Of a DNA stretch of 64,000 nucleotides, positions 1 through 10,390 are shown in pieces (the first letter of the stretch is position 1; each line of letters opens with the position of its first letter). The stretch spans positions 20,838 through 84,837 of the forward strand of contig JASAND010030798.1 of NCBI GenBank assembly GCA_030248195.1, given 5' to 3'. The position numbers and the translations under genes were made by a program. Source of the DNA: Trissonchulus latispiculum (taxonomy: Eukaryota; Nematoda; Enoplea; Enoplida; Ironidae). Below the pieces are notes generated by a model that was not told the origin of the DNA, made no database searches, and saw only the letters and a list, made by a program, of their open reading frames with translations.

Positions 1-139
1 CGCACTCCAGGCTTTGCCGTCATCTAGCAAGTAGTTTTGTAAACCTTTGTACTGAACGACTTTCTTTGGCCGCGAATATTGAGAGGCACCTTTGGGATCT
101 TGAGTGAGTTTGTAGCGAACATATTCCACAATCTTTACT

Positions 140-748
140 TGATTTTCTCAGTGAAATGCTTTTCTCTCCGGAATGGTAAGCTTTGTTGGATCAAGCTTGG
201 TCTAGGTAGTCTCTGAACATCATTTCTCCAGGAGGCTTCTGTGTAGTGGAACCTTTGTGAGTGTTACGTTTGTTGTTTGATTGTTTGTTTTCTGATGTTG
301 CTATAACGAGGTTTGTCGATTTCGTGACTTTGTTAACTTGTGGGTCCGATGTATCAGCATCTTGTTTTAGCATAGACTTGGCATCGTTGGCAGCTTTTTC
401 CAGTTTTTGAGCCGATGTAATAGCCCTTTCGATGGTCAAGTGTAATTCCAGAAGCAACCTTTCTTTCTTTTTGGCGTGACTGATTCTATCAACAAATTGG
501 TCACGAAGTTGATCCGACAAAGTAATCGCCAAAATCGCATGAAGGAGTTAGCTGGCACAGGTCACTGTAGTAGGCAGAGATGGACTGACCTTGTTTCTGT
601 CGGCAATGACGGAAGTTGTGTCTTGCTGCCACAATGTTTGTTTTCGGCGAATAATGCTATTCAAGAAGTTGTAAAGCTCAGTCATAATCTGACAGTTGAC
701 CGTTGTTGAACAGTTAAGCAAGATAGCGGTCTGGAAAGTCATCTGCAC
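140..748 (-). pseudogene. Ty3/gypsy-type gag remnant
   Basis: On the minus strand, positions 532 to 191 encode LSDQLRDQFVDRI followed by LTIERAITSAQKLEKAA. This is the pattern seen at the C-terminal end of the gag capsid region in many animal Ty3/gypsy elements (usually LRDxxVxGI then LTLxKAIxxAxxxE). The frame just upstream (about 748 to 548) carries IRRKQTLWQQDTTSV and TELYNFL, which fit the preceding capsid helix. A stop codon separates the two pieces. There is no zinc knuckle, protease or reverse transcriptase nearby, so this is a decayed fragment. The family call rests on pattern recognition only. Confidence 0.5.
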
Positions 749-759
749 CAGTCGAGATC

Positions 760-1550
760 ATAAATATTTCAAATCTGGCCTTCCACAGTTTGCAAGGCGT
801 GGAAGGATTTCCTGGTTTTCCAGGAAGGACGTGGGTGCTTTCTAATTATCCACATCGTCGCCAACAATGTGATGTATTAGATAACACAATGTTGTTATAC
901 TTCAAGCAACTACTCATATCATCACATCTAGATTACTGGATTCAAAAGCAAAAATTCTTTCACTACGCCACATCTACTCAAGAGTTCTTCAACTATGCTG
1001 CAAAAACACATCACATTTAGTACTGCATATCTGGGCAACGAACTCATGTAAGCAGTGGTACAAAAGACAAAAGCATATGACTTTTAGATAACATAACAGA
1101 GGTGGAACCGTAAAATGTCGCTTTTCCAATATTCTAGAACATGAAATGTTGAATAAATGATGGTAATAATAGTAAGGTAACAGGTAATAGTAAATAGTGG
1201 TAATTCAATAAACAAATAAAATATACTATTCGTTACAATATATTTCTCAAACTGACAGTGAGCACATACATACTGACAGTGACTACATACTTCTCGGCAC
1301 GTCCTTATCATAATCAACTTCGTCATATTTTAGATCGTGTTTCATAGTGGGCCATGATGGGATGAATTGTAATTTCCACACTCATAGATTTGGTATTCAA
1401 AATTTTAAGTCGTTTTCACGCGGAAGTCTACTGTAATCTATACTGCATATACTGTACGCCGATTTAGGCCTACTGTGCGGATGGGGGCTCCCACAAAGAG
1501 AACGTACAAAAGAGCTTATTGGGATCGGAATGGGGTACATCTTATTTTTA
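760..1550. other. No gene seen
   Basis: AT-rich sequence with only short spurious ORFs. I see no splice-consistent exon, repeat or RNA gene. Confidence 0.5.
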
Positions 1551-1555
1551 GTTTT

Positions 1556-2060
1556 ACTCTAGATTAACCCCAGTATTATCCCAGATTATCCCTGGCTTAT
1601 CTCTGGCTCCCGGGCTTATCCTTAGGCTTCTCCTCTAGGCTACGTTTCTTCCAACCTTTCCCCCTGATGATTCCCGACATATCTCTCATCTGATCACGGC
1701 TTTTCTCAGATATCCCCTGATTATCTCCGGCTTTTTGCAGAAACATCCCTGGATTAAATTTCGAGTTTTACAAAGGAAAAAACCCATCCCATTCCTATCC
1801 TCCGCTTATCGCTAGCTTTCGTCTGGAGTATTGCCGGATTATCCGCGTCTTACCCCAACAACGTTCCCCTTTTCCCCCAGATTATCCCTGGCGTATCCCC
1901 AACATTCTGTACATTAGATATCCTTGGCTTTCCATTCGTAGCTTAGTTTGGCTTTTCCTCGGATTATCCCCGAATTACCCTTGCCTCGGGTTATTTCCGG
2001 CTTACCTTCGGATATTCCGATTTTCAGTCAGAATATACCCGGTTTATTCGAAGCATATCT
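1556..2060. repeat. Degenerate TTATCC-motif array
   Basis: Roughly 500 bp in which ATTATCCC, CTTATCTC, GGCTTATCC and GATTATCCCCGG recur every 10 to 25 bases, separated by CTGGCT or CCGGCTT. No constant period is left, so this looks like an old minisatellite that has drifted. No coding potential is apparent. Confidence 0.5.
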
Positions 2061-2699
2061 TTGGTAATCTTTGGTTCATTTTTCTGCCACATGAACCAAT
2101 CAAGACTGTTGCTTCATTTTGCTGGCTGACTGATTAACCAATCAGAAACATAGGTTAACGCAGGGGGTCTGGGGGGTCCAATCCCCGCTCTCCAGTCCAT
2201 ATTAAATCCTCCCTCTCCAATCCAATTTAAGCAAAAATTAATTTTTAAATTAAAATTTTTGTTGAAATGTTAAAATGTTTTGTTTTATATTGTTTTGTTA
2301 AAATCGACCAAAATTTTTAACTTCTAAAAATTGAAGACTTTGTTGCAAATTTTAATAAAACTGGCGTTAGTTGTTTAAAACATTTCACTAATTTATTTTT
2401 AAGGAATGCTCTGCTCTGCTCAAATAAATTTGTTTACCCAAACGTACAACTATGCAGTACTTGTTTTGTGTATTGTGGTTGTAGATGCATTAGATAAATA
2501 ACTATGAGTTGCTAGAGTCGGTAATTGCGATAGGCAATAATGGTCTCACTCAGCCCCGTTATCCGGTAAGCACGCCATGTCATCTTTCAGTATGTCAAAG
2601 GAAAAATTTGTAAAAAGCTGGATAGTATGAATAAAGCCCGGTTTATACTTGTCCGTTTGTCCGTTTGGGCTCTTGGGCGTAGACTCAATTGAAATGAAG
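2061..2699. other. No gene seen
   Basis: AT-rich, with A/T homopolymer stretches around 2230-2400. Short ORFs are not convincing. Confidence 0.4.
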
Positions 2700-2815
2700 T
2701 TGTCCATTTGTCCGTTGAGTCATGCGTGCTTGAGTGCGTGCTTGCGTGTGTGCGTGTGTGTGCGTGTGTGTTCGTGTGTTTGTGTGTGCGTTTGTGTGTG
2801 TGCGTTGTTGTTGCA
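2700..2815. repeat. Imperfect GT-rich microsatellite
   Basis: Interrupted GTGTGCGTGTGTG tract. The long His/Thr-rich or Cys/Val-rich ORFs across it, on both strands, are translations of the repeat and not genes. Confidence 0.75.
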
Positions 2816-3111
2816 TGGGACGGCATCACGCTTCATTCGTTGCGAGGAATTTTGGTCAGGACAATTCTGTTCCTTAGGTCTTTGGTTAACGTCATTGTTT
2901 TTGAACACTCTGTGCTTGTTCATCTGCAGGATAAATGACGTCAGCTGTAGACATTTAGATGTTATTATTTCGCCATTAGGCGTTCGCATTATTTTCTGAC
3001 GAATGATATTTAAGGAGACAGAATTTCAAACCACCTGATAAAATATGAATATTTAAATGGGCAAACTTCATCTTGGTCAGCCATTCCATTTTAATCAAAG
3101 CGCAGAAAACC

Positions 3112-5388
3112 ATGCTATTACGGTTTATTCTGATTTCTGGTATCTTGATTGGATGCTTTGCTGTCATTTCCGGAGTAATTAAATAATTCCATAGTAAATT
3201 AAACTAATAATCTATTTAATAGAACTGCTACACTACGAACTATATATTTGTTTAGCGAAGCTGAAAACTATTAGCTATAAAGGAACAAAACTTCATAGAT
3301 GACCCTGCGAAAAATTCACGGGTCTTTCCCATTATCCCCCCCATAGCTTCGTAGAAGTACTGAAGATGCACACTTTGACGGATTGAGTTGAAATTTGGTA
3401 GGGGTAGGTTTTCGGACCTGCTGATTTCAAAAATGCAAAAATTTTAAACTTTTAAAAAATTTTTAAAAATTTAAAATTTTAGTTTGGTAAGGGGGGACCA
3501 AGAGGAACCGAAAAATTTTTTGTCTTCGATTTTGCTGAAAAAATGTATATAAGGGTTTTCGGGGACGTAGAACACGAATCTGAAATCCGTTTTTCGATGC
3601 AGCTTTTTGTTAGCTCAATATAAGCTAAAGTTCTAAGCTTAAGATGTAAGCTTAGCCTGAGCTAACGAAAAGCTGGATCGAAAAACGGACTTCAGATTCG
3701 TGTTCTACGACCCCGAAAACCCCTATATACATATTTTCAGCAAAATCGAAGACAAAAAATTTTTCGGTTCCTCTTGGTCCCCCCTTACCAAACTAAAATT
3801 TTAAATTTTTAAAAAATTTTTTAAAAGTTTAAAATTTTTGCATTTTTGAAATCAGCAGGTCCGAAAACCTACCCCTACCAAATTTCAACTCAATCCGTCA
3901 AAGTGTGCATCTTCAGTACTTCTACGAAGCTATGGGGGGGGGATAATGGGAAAGACCCAAATTCACTAATATATTTTCAGAATAAGTTAGAGATTAAATA
4001 AATATTTCATTTGACCGAAAGAGGTTTAGTTTTAATGTTAGAAAATTTAGAGCTCCAATTGTCATTATTTCAGAAAACAGTTCAGAAACGTCAAGCAACC
4101 GCCACATGCACTGATTGCAATTCTTATTGCCAATGCGCTGCTAACGCTAACGTTCAATGCAGAGGAGTATGGTAAGTATGTTTAGTACAGACAGATGCTT
4201 TAAGGTTTGCACTTTGCAGCCAGAATTTGACTCTTGCAAAAGTTCTTAATGGACATGTTTTCATCAAATTAAAGAACATGCTTATTGTGTTCTTGTAGCA
4301 CACAGTTTGGACGAAAACGAAGAAATGTCGATGCATTTAGTCGAAGCAAACGACGATATTTCTATCCTTATGGCTATAGATATCCATATGGGTATCCCTA
4401 TGGCTACACTGGATTTAATAATTTTAACGGATTCAACGGATTTAACGGAGGAGTTATTGGAACTGGCACAAACATTGGAACGACAACGAATGTGAACACT
4501 GTGGCAGCAGCTAATATCAATTTACGAACATGTATGCAGCAATTCGGCTATACAACACCGTAAGTGAATGAATATTGAATACTCGGACCATACTTGTCTC
4601 CAAGTCTCTCCGTTTTAATAATTTTTCTTTAATTTTCAAATTATATAATAAAGTAGTACCTAATCTGTCGAAAGCTGCAATGCATATTTTTCCGTTGCTT
4701 CAATTAAGTACACGCTTTCATTAATTAATTTGTATGTACTGATTTGCAATACTTTCCTTCCGTGTTCTCAATTATATTCCACATTGGGAAGACAGAACAT
4801 ATTTCGGAAATAATATTGCTCAGGAATCAAGCGATTTTTCAGTTTTGTTTGGCAAACAATAATCTGTTATAACCGTCAGATTGACTGTTTTAGTACCAAT
4901 TGCAACTGTGCTGCGACTGCCCCAACTGTGACAGCTACAACAGCATGTGTGGTAGGGACTACCTTCCAGCAGTGTTTGGCAACTCGGCTATCAACGTGCA
5001 TCACAGCAACGGCGAGCGGGTAATGGACCTGTTTGATTTACGCGGCAATAAAATCGAAGTATACAAATTGTTGTCGAAATGTTGGAGAAAAGACACAATG
5101 ACATAGATGAGTCTTTCTTACGCTGGTACTTGAAGCTAGGGGCTAGCCTTTTGTAATAGTCGTCGTGCCTGTGTGCAATTTTCGCTACTTAAAAAAATTA
5201 AAGCCCCTGAGTTTTAGCCTAGGTATAGCAATAATTTGGTATCATCCTTAGTGCGTTTCATTAATTTATTCAAATTATGTATGTTATGTATTCTGTCTGT
5301 ATTTTTCAGTTGTACTCAGTCAAATACAAACACCGCTGGATATACAACGGCGCTGCAGAATTGTTTGGCAAGAATCGGAATTCGATAA
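3112..5388 (+). CDS. Small secreted protein, five exons, unknown function
   Basis: Five exons join in frame with GT-AG introns: 3112-3174, 4074-4171, 4299-4559, 4894-5019 and 5310-5388, giving 627 nt or 208 residues. Exon phases agree at every junction (0, 2, 2, 2), which is strong support. Residues 1-21 (MLLRFILISG... ending FAVISG) form a signal peptide. Next comes a short Cys-rich stretch (TCTDCNSYCQC), then basic sites (KRQ, GRKRR, SKRR) that could be cut by furin-like proteases. A Tyr/Gly/Asn-rich segment of PYGY and GFN repeats follows, and then spaced cysteines in an Ala/Thr-rich tail. Related phrases recur in exons 3 to 5 (CMQQFGYTT, FQQCLATRL, ALQNCLARIG), suggesting internal repeats of a Cys-containing motif. 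I do not recognise the family. Exon 1 is the least certain because its donor is GTAATT. A foldback transposon sits in intron 1. Confidence 0.72.
3320..3958. mobile_element. Foldback MITE with 8-bp target duplication
   Basis: A near-perfect inverted repeat of about 300 bp per arm begins GGGTCTTTCCCATTATCC and ends with its complement. The arms meet around 3600-3680. AAATTCAC flanks both ends, an 8-bp target-site duplication. Arms this similar imply recent insertion or gene conversion. An 8-bp duplication is typical of hAT (also P-type) transposition, but no transposase is present and the superfamily is inferred. It lies inside intron 1 of the secreted-protein gene. Confidence 0.85.
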
Positions 5389-5487
5389 GTTTCCACTGGC
5401 ATCCGTTTGGTCATGCTGGGCTGGCTCAGCATGACTGTAGAAAATGAAAAATGTACCGTCTCATGATCGTGTCTTATCATGTCATGT

Positions 5488-5493
5488 ATTAAA
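5488..5493 (+). promoter_or_regulatory. Possible poly(A) signal of the secreted-protein gene
   Basis: ATTAAA about 100 bp after the stop codon at 5386-5388. It is a common variant signal and positional evidence only. Confidence 0.35.
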
Positions 5494-5689
5494 TCATTAT
5501 GATTTACTTGTTTATTAGATTACATCACCTGTATTATAAGTATGCTTACAGGTGGTTCAGCTCTTCGCATTGATTTTCATCAAACACAGTCGTGTGGGAA
5601 TGTTTAAGGTTTCCTCCCTCCCTCCCAAAGCTCACCGATCACGGGTATCTCTCAAAAACTACCTTCAAAAACTGGCAATGCAAAATTCG

Positions 5690-6180
5690 TAGCTAGGGTT
5701 TTCGCCGAAATGGAGTTACGACCAGCCACATACACAGACTTTTGGGTTGAATTTAACGATCTCGTTAAAACGACTTATCTACGTTGCATTTGTAGCAATA
5801 AACGTGACAGAAAAACAATCTCCACATAGGCATTCTACTAAAAAACCATAAAGTTGTATCTGCAATTTATCATTGCGTATTTACCATTGTTACGTCTTTA
5901 ATGGTTACAGCTAGCTGTAGGTGTATAGCTGTTGGCTACAGCTACAGCTACAGCTTTAATGAAGCTGCATATAATTAAAGTACCAAAATGCTCCTACCAA
6001 AAGACTTAACCATCATACTGCACTGATTTTGTCTAAATAATATCATTTTACACAGAGGTCACAAATTTGGATTGGTTTGATGAAAAAGTGACGCACAAAT
6101 TATGAAAACGGTCCCAGTAAACCTGAATCAAATTGTAGTTCCGTCTTTATGGGTTTGGATGGCACGACGGACTTGCTCAC
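5690..6180 (+). repeat. Dispersed repeat family X, copy 1
   Basis: This segment matches 19350-19785 in the same orientation through several blocks: AAATGGAGTTA, GCATTTGTAGYAATAAAC, CAAAAGACKTAAC, ATCATTTTACACAG and GATGAAAAAGTG. The copies differ by many substitutions and indels, so the family is old. No coding potential. An insertion of CAGCTA-type simple sequence is present near 5925-5957. Confidence 0.6.
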
Positions 6181-7282
6181 TCATTATGTTACTACAAATG
6201 AAACCGTAAACTCATGAGTGATTGAATAATCCCTACCTGCCTGTTTCGTAAGTCGCATCGCATGATGATAGTTCGATACATGTTTGGACGAGTCGAGTGT
6301 AAATATTCGGATTTTATTCGGATTTAGGTTCTCAGTCACGTGTCAGTCCCCTGTTTCACAACAAAAATCCTATATCAAAAAATGTGAAGTGCTTTTGCCT
6401 CTTACAACAGAAACCGAAACATTTCTTTCAAATTTGAAAAGTAATATCACTCAACTGATTTTGACCACTTTGCTGCTAAGTAAGGCTAATGGAGTCTCTT
6501 TTTAGCTATTGAAATGATTCAATTATATTTATGTATTAAAGGTATATTTCCGCTTGATTCGTACCCAGATGAGATTCATTGTAACAAAGTATTGCTGATT
6601 GTCTATTTACTTTTTGGATTTTGAAGAGGATCTTATTCCTTTCACTTGTAGCAGTAAACTCCGCAGGCTGTTTCCTTCCAAAGAAACTACCCCATTTCCG
6701 GAATGAAAATTGAGTAACAATGTCGCCAAGAACGAGGATTAAGTTTCCTGCGCTACCTCCATTTTATTATGTGGGAGTCCTTGTGAACTCTTGTTCCAAA
6801 TTTGTTTATTTTCCCATATGTTCAGTTAAGTTCAGATTCTTTTAGAACCTTTATATCACTTCTAACAAAGAACTTAACCTGGCGGGCCACTTCTTGTATG
6901 GAACGCATTGGAAATGTCTTGATTTAGCCATCAAAAGGTTCAAGGCTTTATTCAAAGCAGATTTAACAATTTAACATTTTAAAGACCAAACAGCTACAGC
7001 ACTAATTAAAGTTTCAGCTATCAAAACGGGTTTACTAAGTTGCTACCAGTGTTTTATACAACGCTGTAGCCAATTTATGGTAGGTTTTGTTGTATTTGGA
7101 TTACCTGTATTCAATTCAATCTGCCTTTTTTGTGCTAACTAAAATCTGCCGTCGATACAGAGATGTCAAATACCATACATATACGTCCTTGTGAAAACAT
7201 TTCAGGATAGTGCAGTAAGTGCTACTTGAAATAAGTGACAGGAAGAGTACGATACCGTACCCCTCCCAGTGTAATTGGCGTT
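6181..7282. other. No gene seen
   Basis: Ordinary AT-rich sequence without a convincing ORF, repeat or RNA gene. Confidence 0.4.
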
Positions 7283-7450
7283 AGTGATGCTCGGCACATT
7301 AAGGCCGAAATCTAGGGGGCACGGTTAACACTGTTAACCATGTGTTTATATGCGTTTGAACTATGTAAAACTGATCTGATTGGCTAACCGCCTACCTTAT
7401 GTGAAAATTACGTGTATAAGGTGACCCCCTTCCCCGAGATCTCGGGGGGG
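7283..7450 (+). mobile_element. Fragment of the CAAGAGTA-type foldback MITE
   Basis: Shares GATGCTCGGCACATTAAGG, CATGTGTTTATATGCGTTTG, CTGATTGGCTAA and CCCGAGATCTCGGGGGGG with the left half of the MITE at 18203-18616. Its own termini are lost or degraded. Confidence 0.7.
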
Positions 7451-8857
7451 GCTTAGCTCAGCGTTGCTAAGCGTGGCGATTGACCTGAAATGCCATTCAT
7501 CGGCTACTTAGCTTCTACTACTGTGTAAAATGCACTGCTGCGGATTACGGTTTTTAACGGCAACAACGTTATGATGAACCCCCGGGTTCTCAAATAATTA
7601 ATTGGATCCTCCAACATTGTATATGATAATATAGTTGCATTAACTAAATGGTAGAGTTTGACACAAAAATCATGCAGAAAACTGTGTGATAGCTTATACA
7701 GTATTTAAAAGTAAAGAAAATTTATTCATCAAAGACCCCAACATCATATATTTTCGTAATTTATTAAGGAATCCTTATTCCAGTGTGGATATACAGTTAG
7801 GAGTAGTGTCACCTTTCATTTTCTTGAAACCTTCTTTGAACTTTGAGTTTGACCCTGACCCGCTCATGCAGCTTGCCCGAGGCGCTTGTCAAGGCTGTGG
7901 AAGCACATATCCCCGAAACGACGGCCGTCCCTTGGGTTATCTCGGATAAATGCGGAGCTGAAGGATAAGTGCCTCAGGCATTCGCTGGGAATTGCATAAC
8001 TGAAGTCGTATTCTAGACTTGACATGATTCTCCACTGATAATGCAGTAAAAAAACCACTGCGATAAGGGAGGTCCCATTTTCGAAGTTGTCATGACGAAA
8101 GGAAAACTTTTCTTAGATTTTAAATTCTGAAAAATTTCAAAAGTTTCAAAATATCGGTTTACCTGGTTTTTTCTGGAATATGCGAGGTAAAAATTTGTTC
8201 CGAAAATATATGATGCTGGGTTATTTATGAATTTTAAAGGTTGTATAGGTCACAGTCACAGCATTCTAAACAAATTTTTGTTTACATGATGGCTTTAGCA
8301 CGACTTTAGTAAGAATTAGGGTATTCTAAAACCTCAACACTGTAGCTATAAATTTTCTTAGCTTTATACATTGCTTGTCGAAAGAGTATATTTATTTTCT
8401 TAAACTTTAACACAATGGCGCTGACTTTGGTATGTTTATTGCTCAAGCCACATAAAGCCAAATTAATTCTTAATAACAGGGCAAGATTAACTACCTATAT
8501 ACTAATAGTCTCGATAAGCATAGCAACGAAAATATACCATTTTGAAAAATTAACCCATCAACCGTATTAGTTACCTAACTCAGTTTTGGGCAAAAAATCT
8601 CTATACCTGTCCAAGTGTTCAACCTATACATTTATTTGACTTTTTATTAGATTTGTCATGAGAAACTTTAATCTAATGTAGCCTACCAGTGTTGTGGTGT
8701 GGTTAGTTTGAATTGGTGTAAGTACTAGTAAGGACTCCCTCTCCAATTAATAAGTTTCGTTGTTTCATGAAGTTATAACTTTGGGGAACTTTGCTTTTAC
8801 AAATACCTTCAGATGCTACTTCAGATCATGTCATATATATACTCGGCAGTATTTGAG
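7451..8857. other. No gene seen
   Basis: AT-rich sequence. ORFs at about 7686 and 7864 are short and lack splice or family support. Confidence 0.4.
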
Positions 8858-9350
8858 GCCGGCCGGGGACCGGACCGGCCGGCTGACCAGGCGTTTTGTA
8901 GTTTTTGTGTAAATATGCTGCTCCAGTTGAAGAACCTTGGCCTTCCGTGACGCATATCTAGTTTTTGTCCTAGTACTGTCGGTGCTGGAGCAGGAAGATG
9001 ATGAAGAAGAAGGGTATAGAGTATGAAACTAAATGTGGATATTTTCAAAGGCTGACAGCCCGAGAGCATTTTTATTATTATAGTCCAATGAAATTTCAAT
9101 TTGTTGAAAATCAAACACGTTCATTCATTATTCCGGTTACAGTGCGAGAAGCAAACAGTGAGTTAAGTAAGTTTACCATGCCGCAGTTCACGACTAGCCT
9201 TTGCTTTTCAGCATTGCCACATTTGGAGTTCATTTTAGGCTCAGTTGCCCTAAATGGTAAATTTCTGATTGTTAATTTGCAGCCCGACTGGTGGCCGGCC
9301 GGCCGGCGAGCGAAAATCGTCGGCCGGCGGCCGCCACAGGCCGGCCGATC
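8858..9350. repeat. GGCCGG-rich blocks flanking 400 bp
   Basis: Two GC-rich blocks (8858-8890 and 9288-9347) are built from GGCCGGCCGG, within an AT-rich background. The second ends in ATCTCAAACACTAA, and nearly the same phrase follows a similar CCGGCCGCCGG block near 48105. They may be ends of a repeat family. The ORF crossing the right block is a by-product of the GGCCGG tract. Confidence 0.4.
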
Positions 9351-9597
9351 TCAAACACTAAACACGGTAGCATATAACTAACTTAAAACCTATTAGGCGT
9401 TTGTAGACTTCCTTATGAGCTTTTCATTGGAGTTCAGAATAAGATGCAATTGGATAAGTTTTACGCTGTTTGTTTTACCTGAAACTGTCTTTTTTATTTT
9501 GTGAACAACCAGCTTGGAAGTCCCACATTTACCATATTTTAAACACAGAATTTTCATTTTCATTTTTATTTTCACTTTTCCAAGCATGATGTAGCTT

Positions 9598-9600
<3 letters not shown>

Positions 9601-9675
<75 letters not shown>
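9601..9675. repeat. (TA)n microsatellite
   Basis: Uninterrupted TA dinucleotide run of 75 bp. Confidence 0.97.
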
Positions 9676-9677
<2 letters not shown>

Positions 9678-9909
9678 AAAACCGTCATTTCTAGAGTCCG
9701 GCCTCTACACAGTTTAACAATTCAGCAAGGAACGGGTCTGAAAGATTTGAAAAAAAGCTAGCTAAACGTTACCTTACTTTAAGATAGCAGGCTAGTTAGG
9801 TTGCTTAAAGTTAATCTTAGGTTATTTTAGGTAAATAAACTCGCTTTAACTTTCACATTCATTTAACAACCTATTTCACAAGTTTCGCATAAAACGAGTA
9901 AATTCCAGC

Positions 9910-10080
9910 TAGCCGTGGTTGCCCAGTAGCTAAACAACGGCCAATGACTTACGGCTACCAAAGCCAATGGCTATCCAGCGACCAACGGCCAACGGCCAAT
10001 TAGCTGCCATGGCCAACGTCAAACTTCGGCCAAGCCAAGCCAAGCAACCAAGAAAAATTTCGGCCAATCCCAACACTTAG
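9910..10080. repeat. GGCCAA-rich low-complexity block
   Basis: CCAACGGCCAACGGCCAATTAG-like phrases recur, ending in TTTCGGCCAATCCCAACAC. A related block occurs at 43089-43180, which suggests a dispersed family. Confidence 0.45.
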
Positions 10081-10143
10081 CAGCAGCATGGATTGTGCAT
10101 TTGCGAATTGAACCTCTGTTAGAGTATATACAGTGTTAACACC

Positions 10144-10186
10144 TGTTTTCATTTCCCTTGTCAGTAGTATATAATTGTTATATATT
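10144..10186. repeat. 43-bp direct repeat, left flank of copia composite
   Basis: Matches 16907-16949 with one mismatch (it begins TGTTTTCATTTCCC and ends ATATT). The two copies bracket the whole composite of full plus truncated copia, and are far longer than the usual 5-bp target duplication. Confidence 0.85.
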
Positions 10187-10188
10187 AA

Positions 10189-10383
10189 TGGGCATACACG
10201 GCCAAATAGCTGGCTTAACAGTTCAGTATCTTGCAGATAAATACCGGCTTTACTAAACGCACAACTTCACTCTGTTAGCTTCTTGAAACTACAAAGTCAT
10301 TCATTATGATTAATTACATCTTGTATCTGTCTATTAAGTCACAGTTCAAAACTCATGATATAAGTGGATACTTTTTCCTAACA
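10189..10383 (-). repeat. 3' LTR of the copia element
   Basis: On the minus strand it starts TGTTAGGAAAAAG and ends GTATGCCCA. The boundary is set by the adjoining polypurine tract at about 10384-10392 and by alignment to the second LTR. Confidence 0.9.
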
Positions 10384-10390
10384 CTCCCAC

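Noticed and set aside
2587..2999. His/Thr- and Cys/Val-rich ORFs on both strands
   Set aside because: They are translations of a GT-rich microsatellite.
3320..3958. CRISPR-like or palindromic array
   Set aside because: It is one large inverted repeat with a target-site duplication, and nothing here suggests a prokaryote.
8998..9381. 127-codon ORF
   Set aside because: Its C-terminal part is read from a GGCCGG repeat and the rest has no protein-like features.
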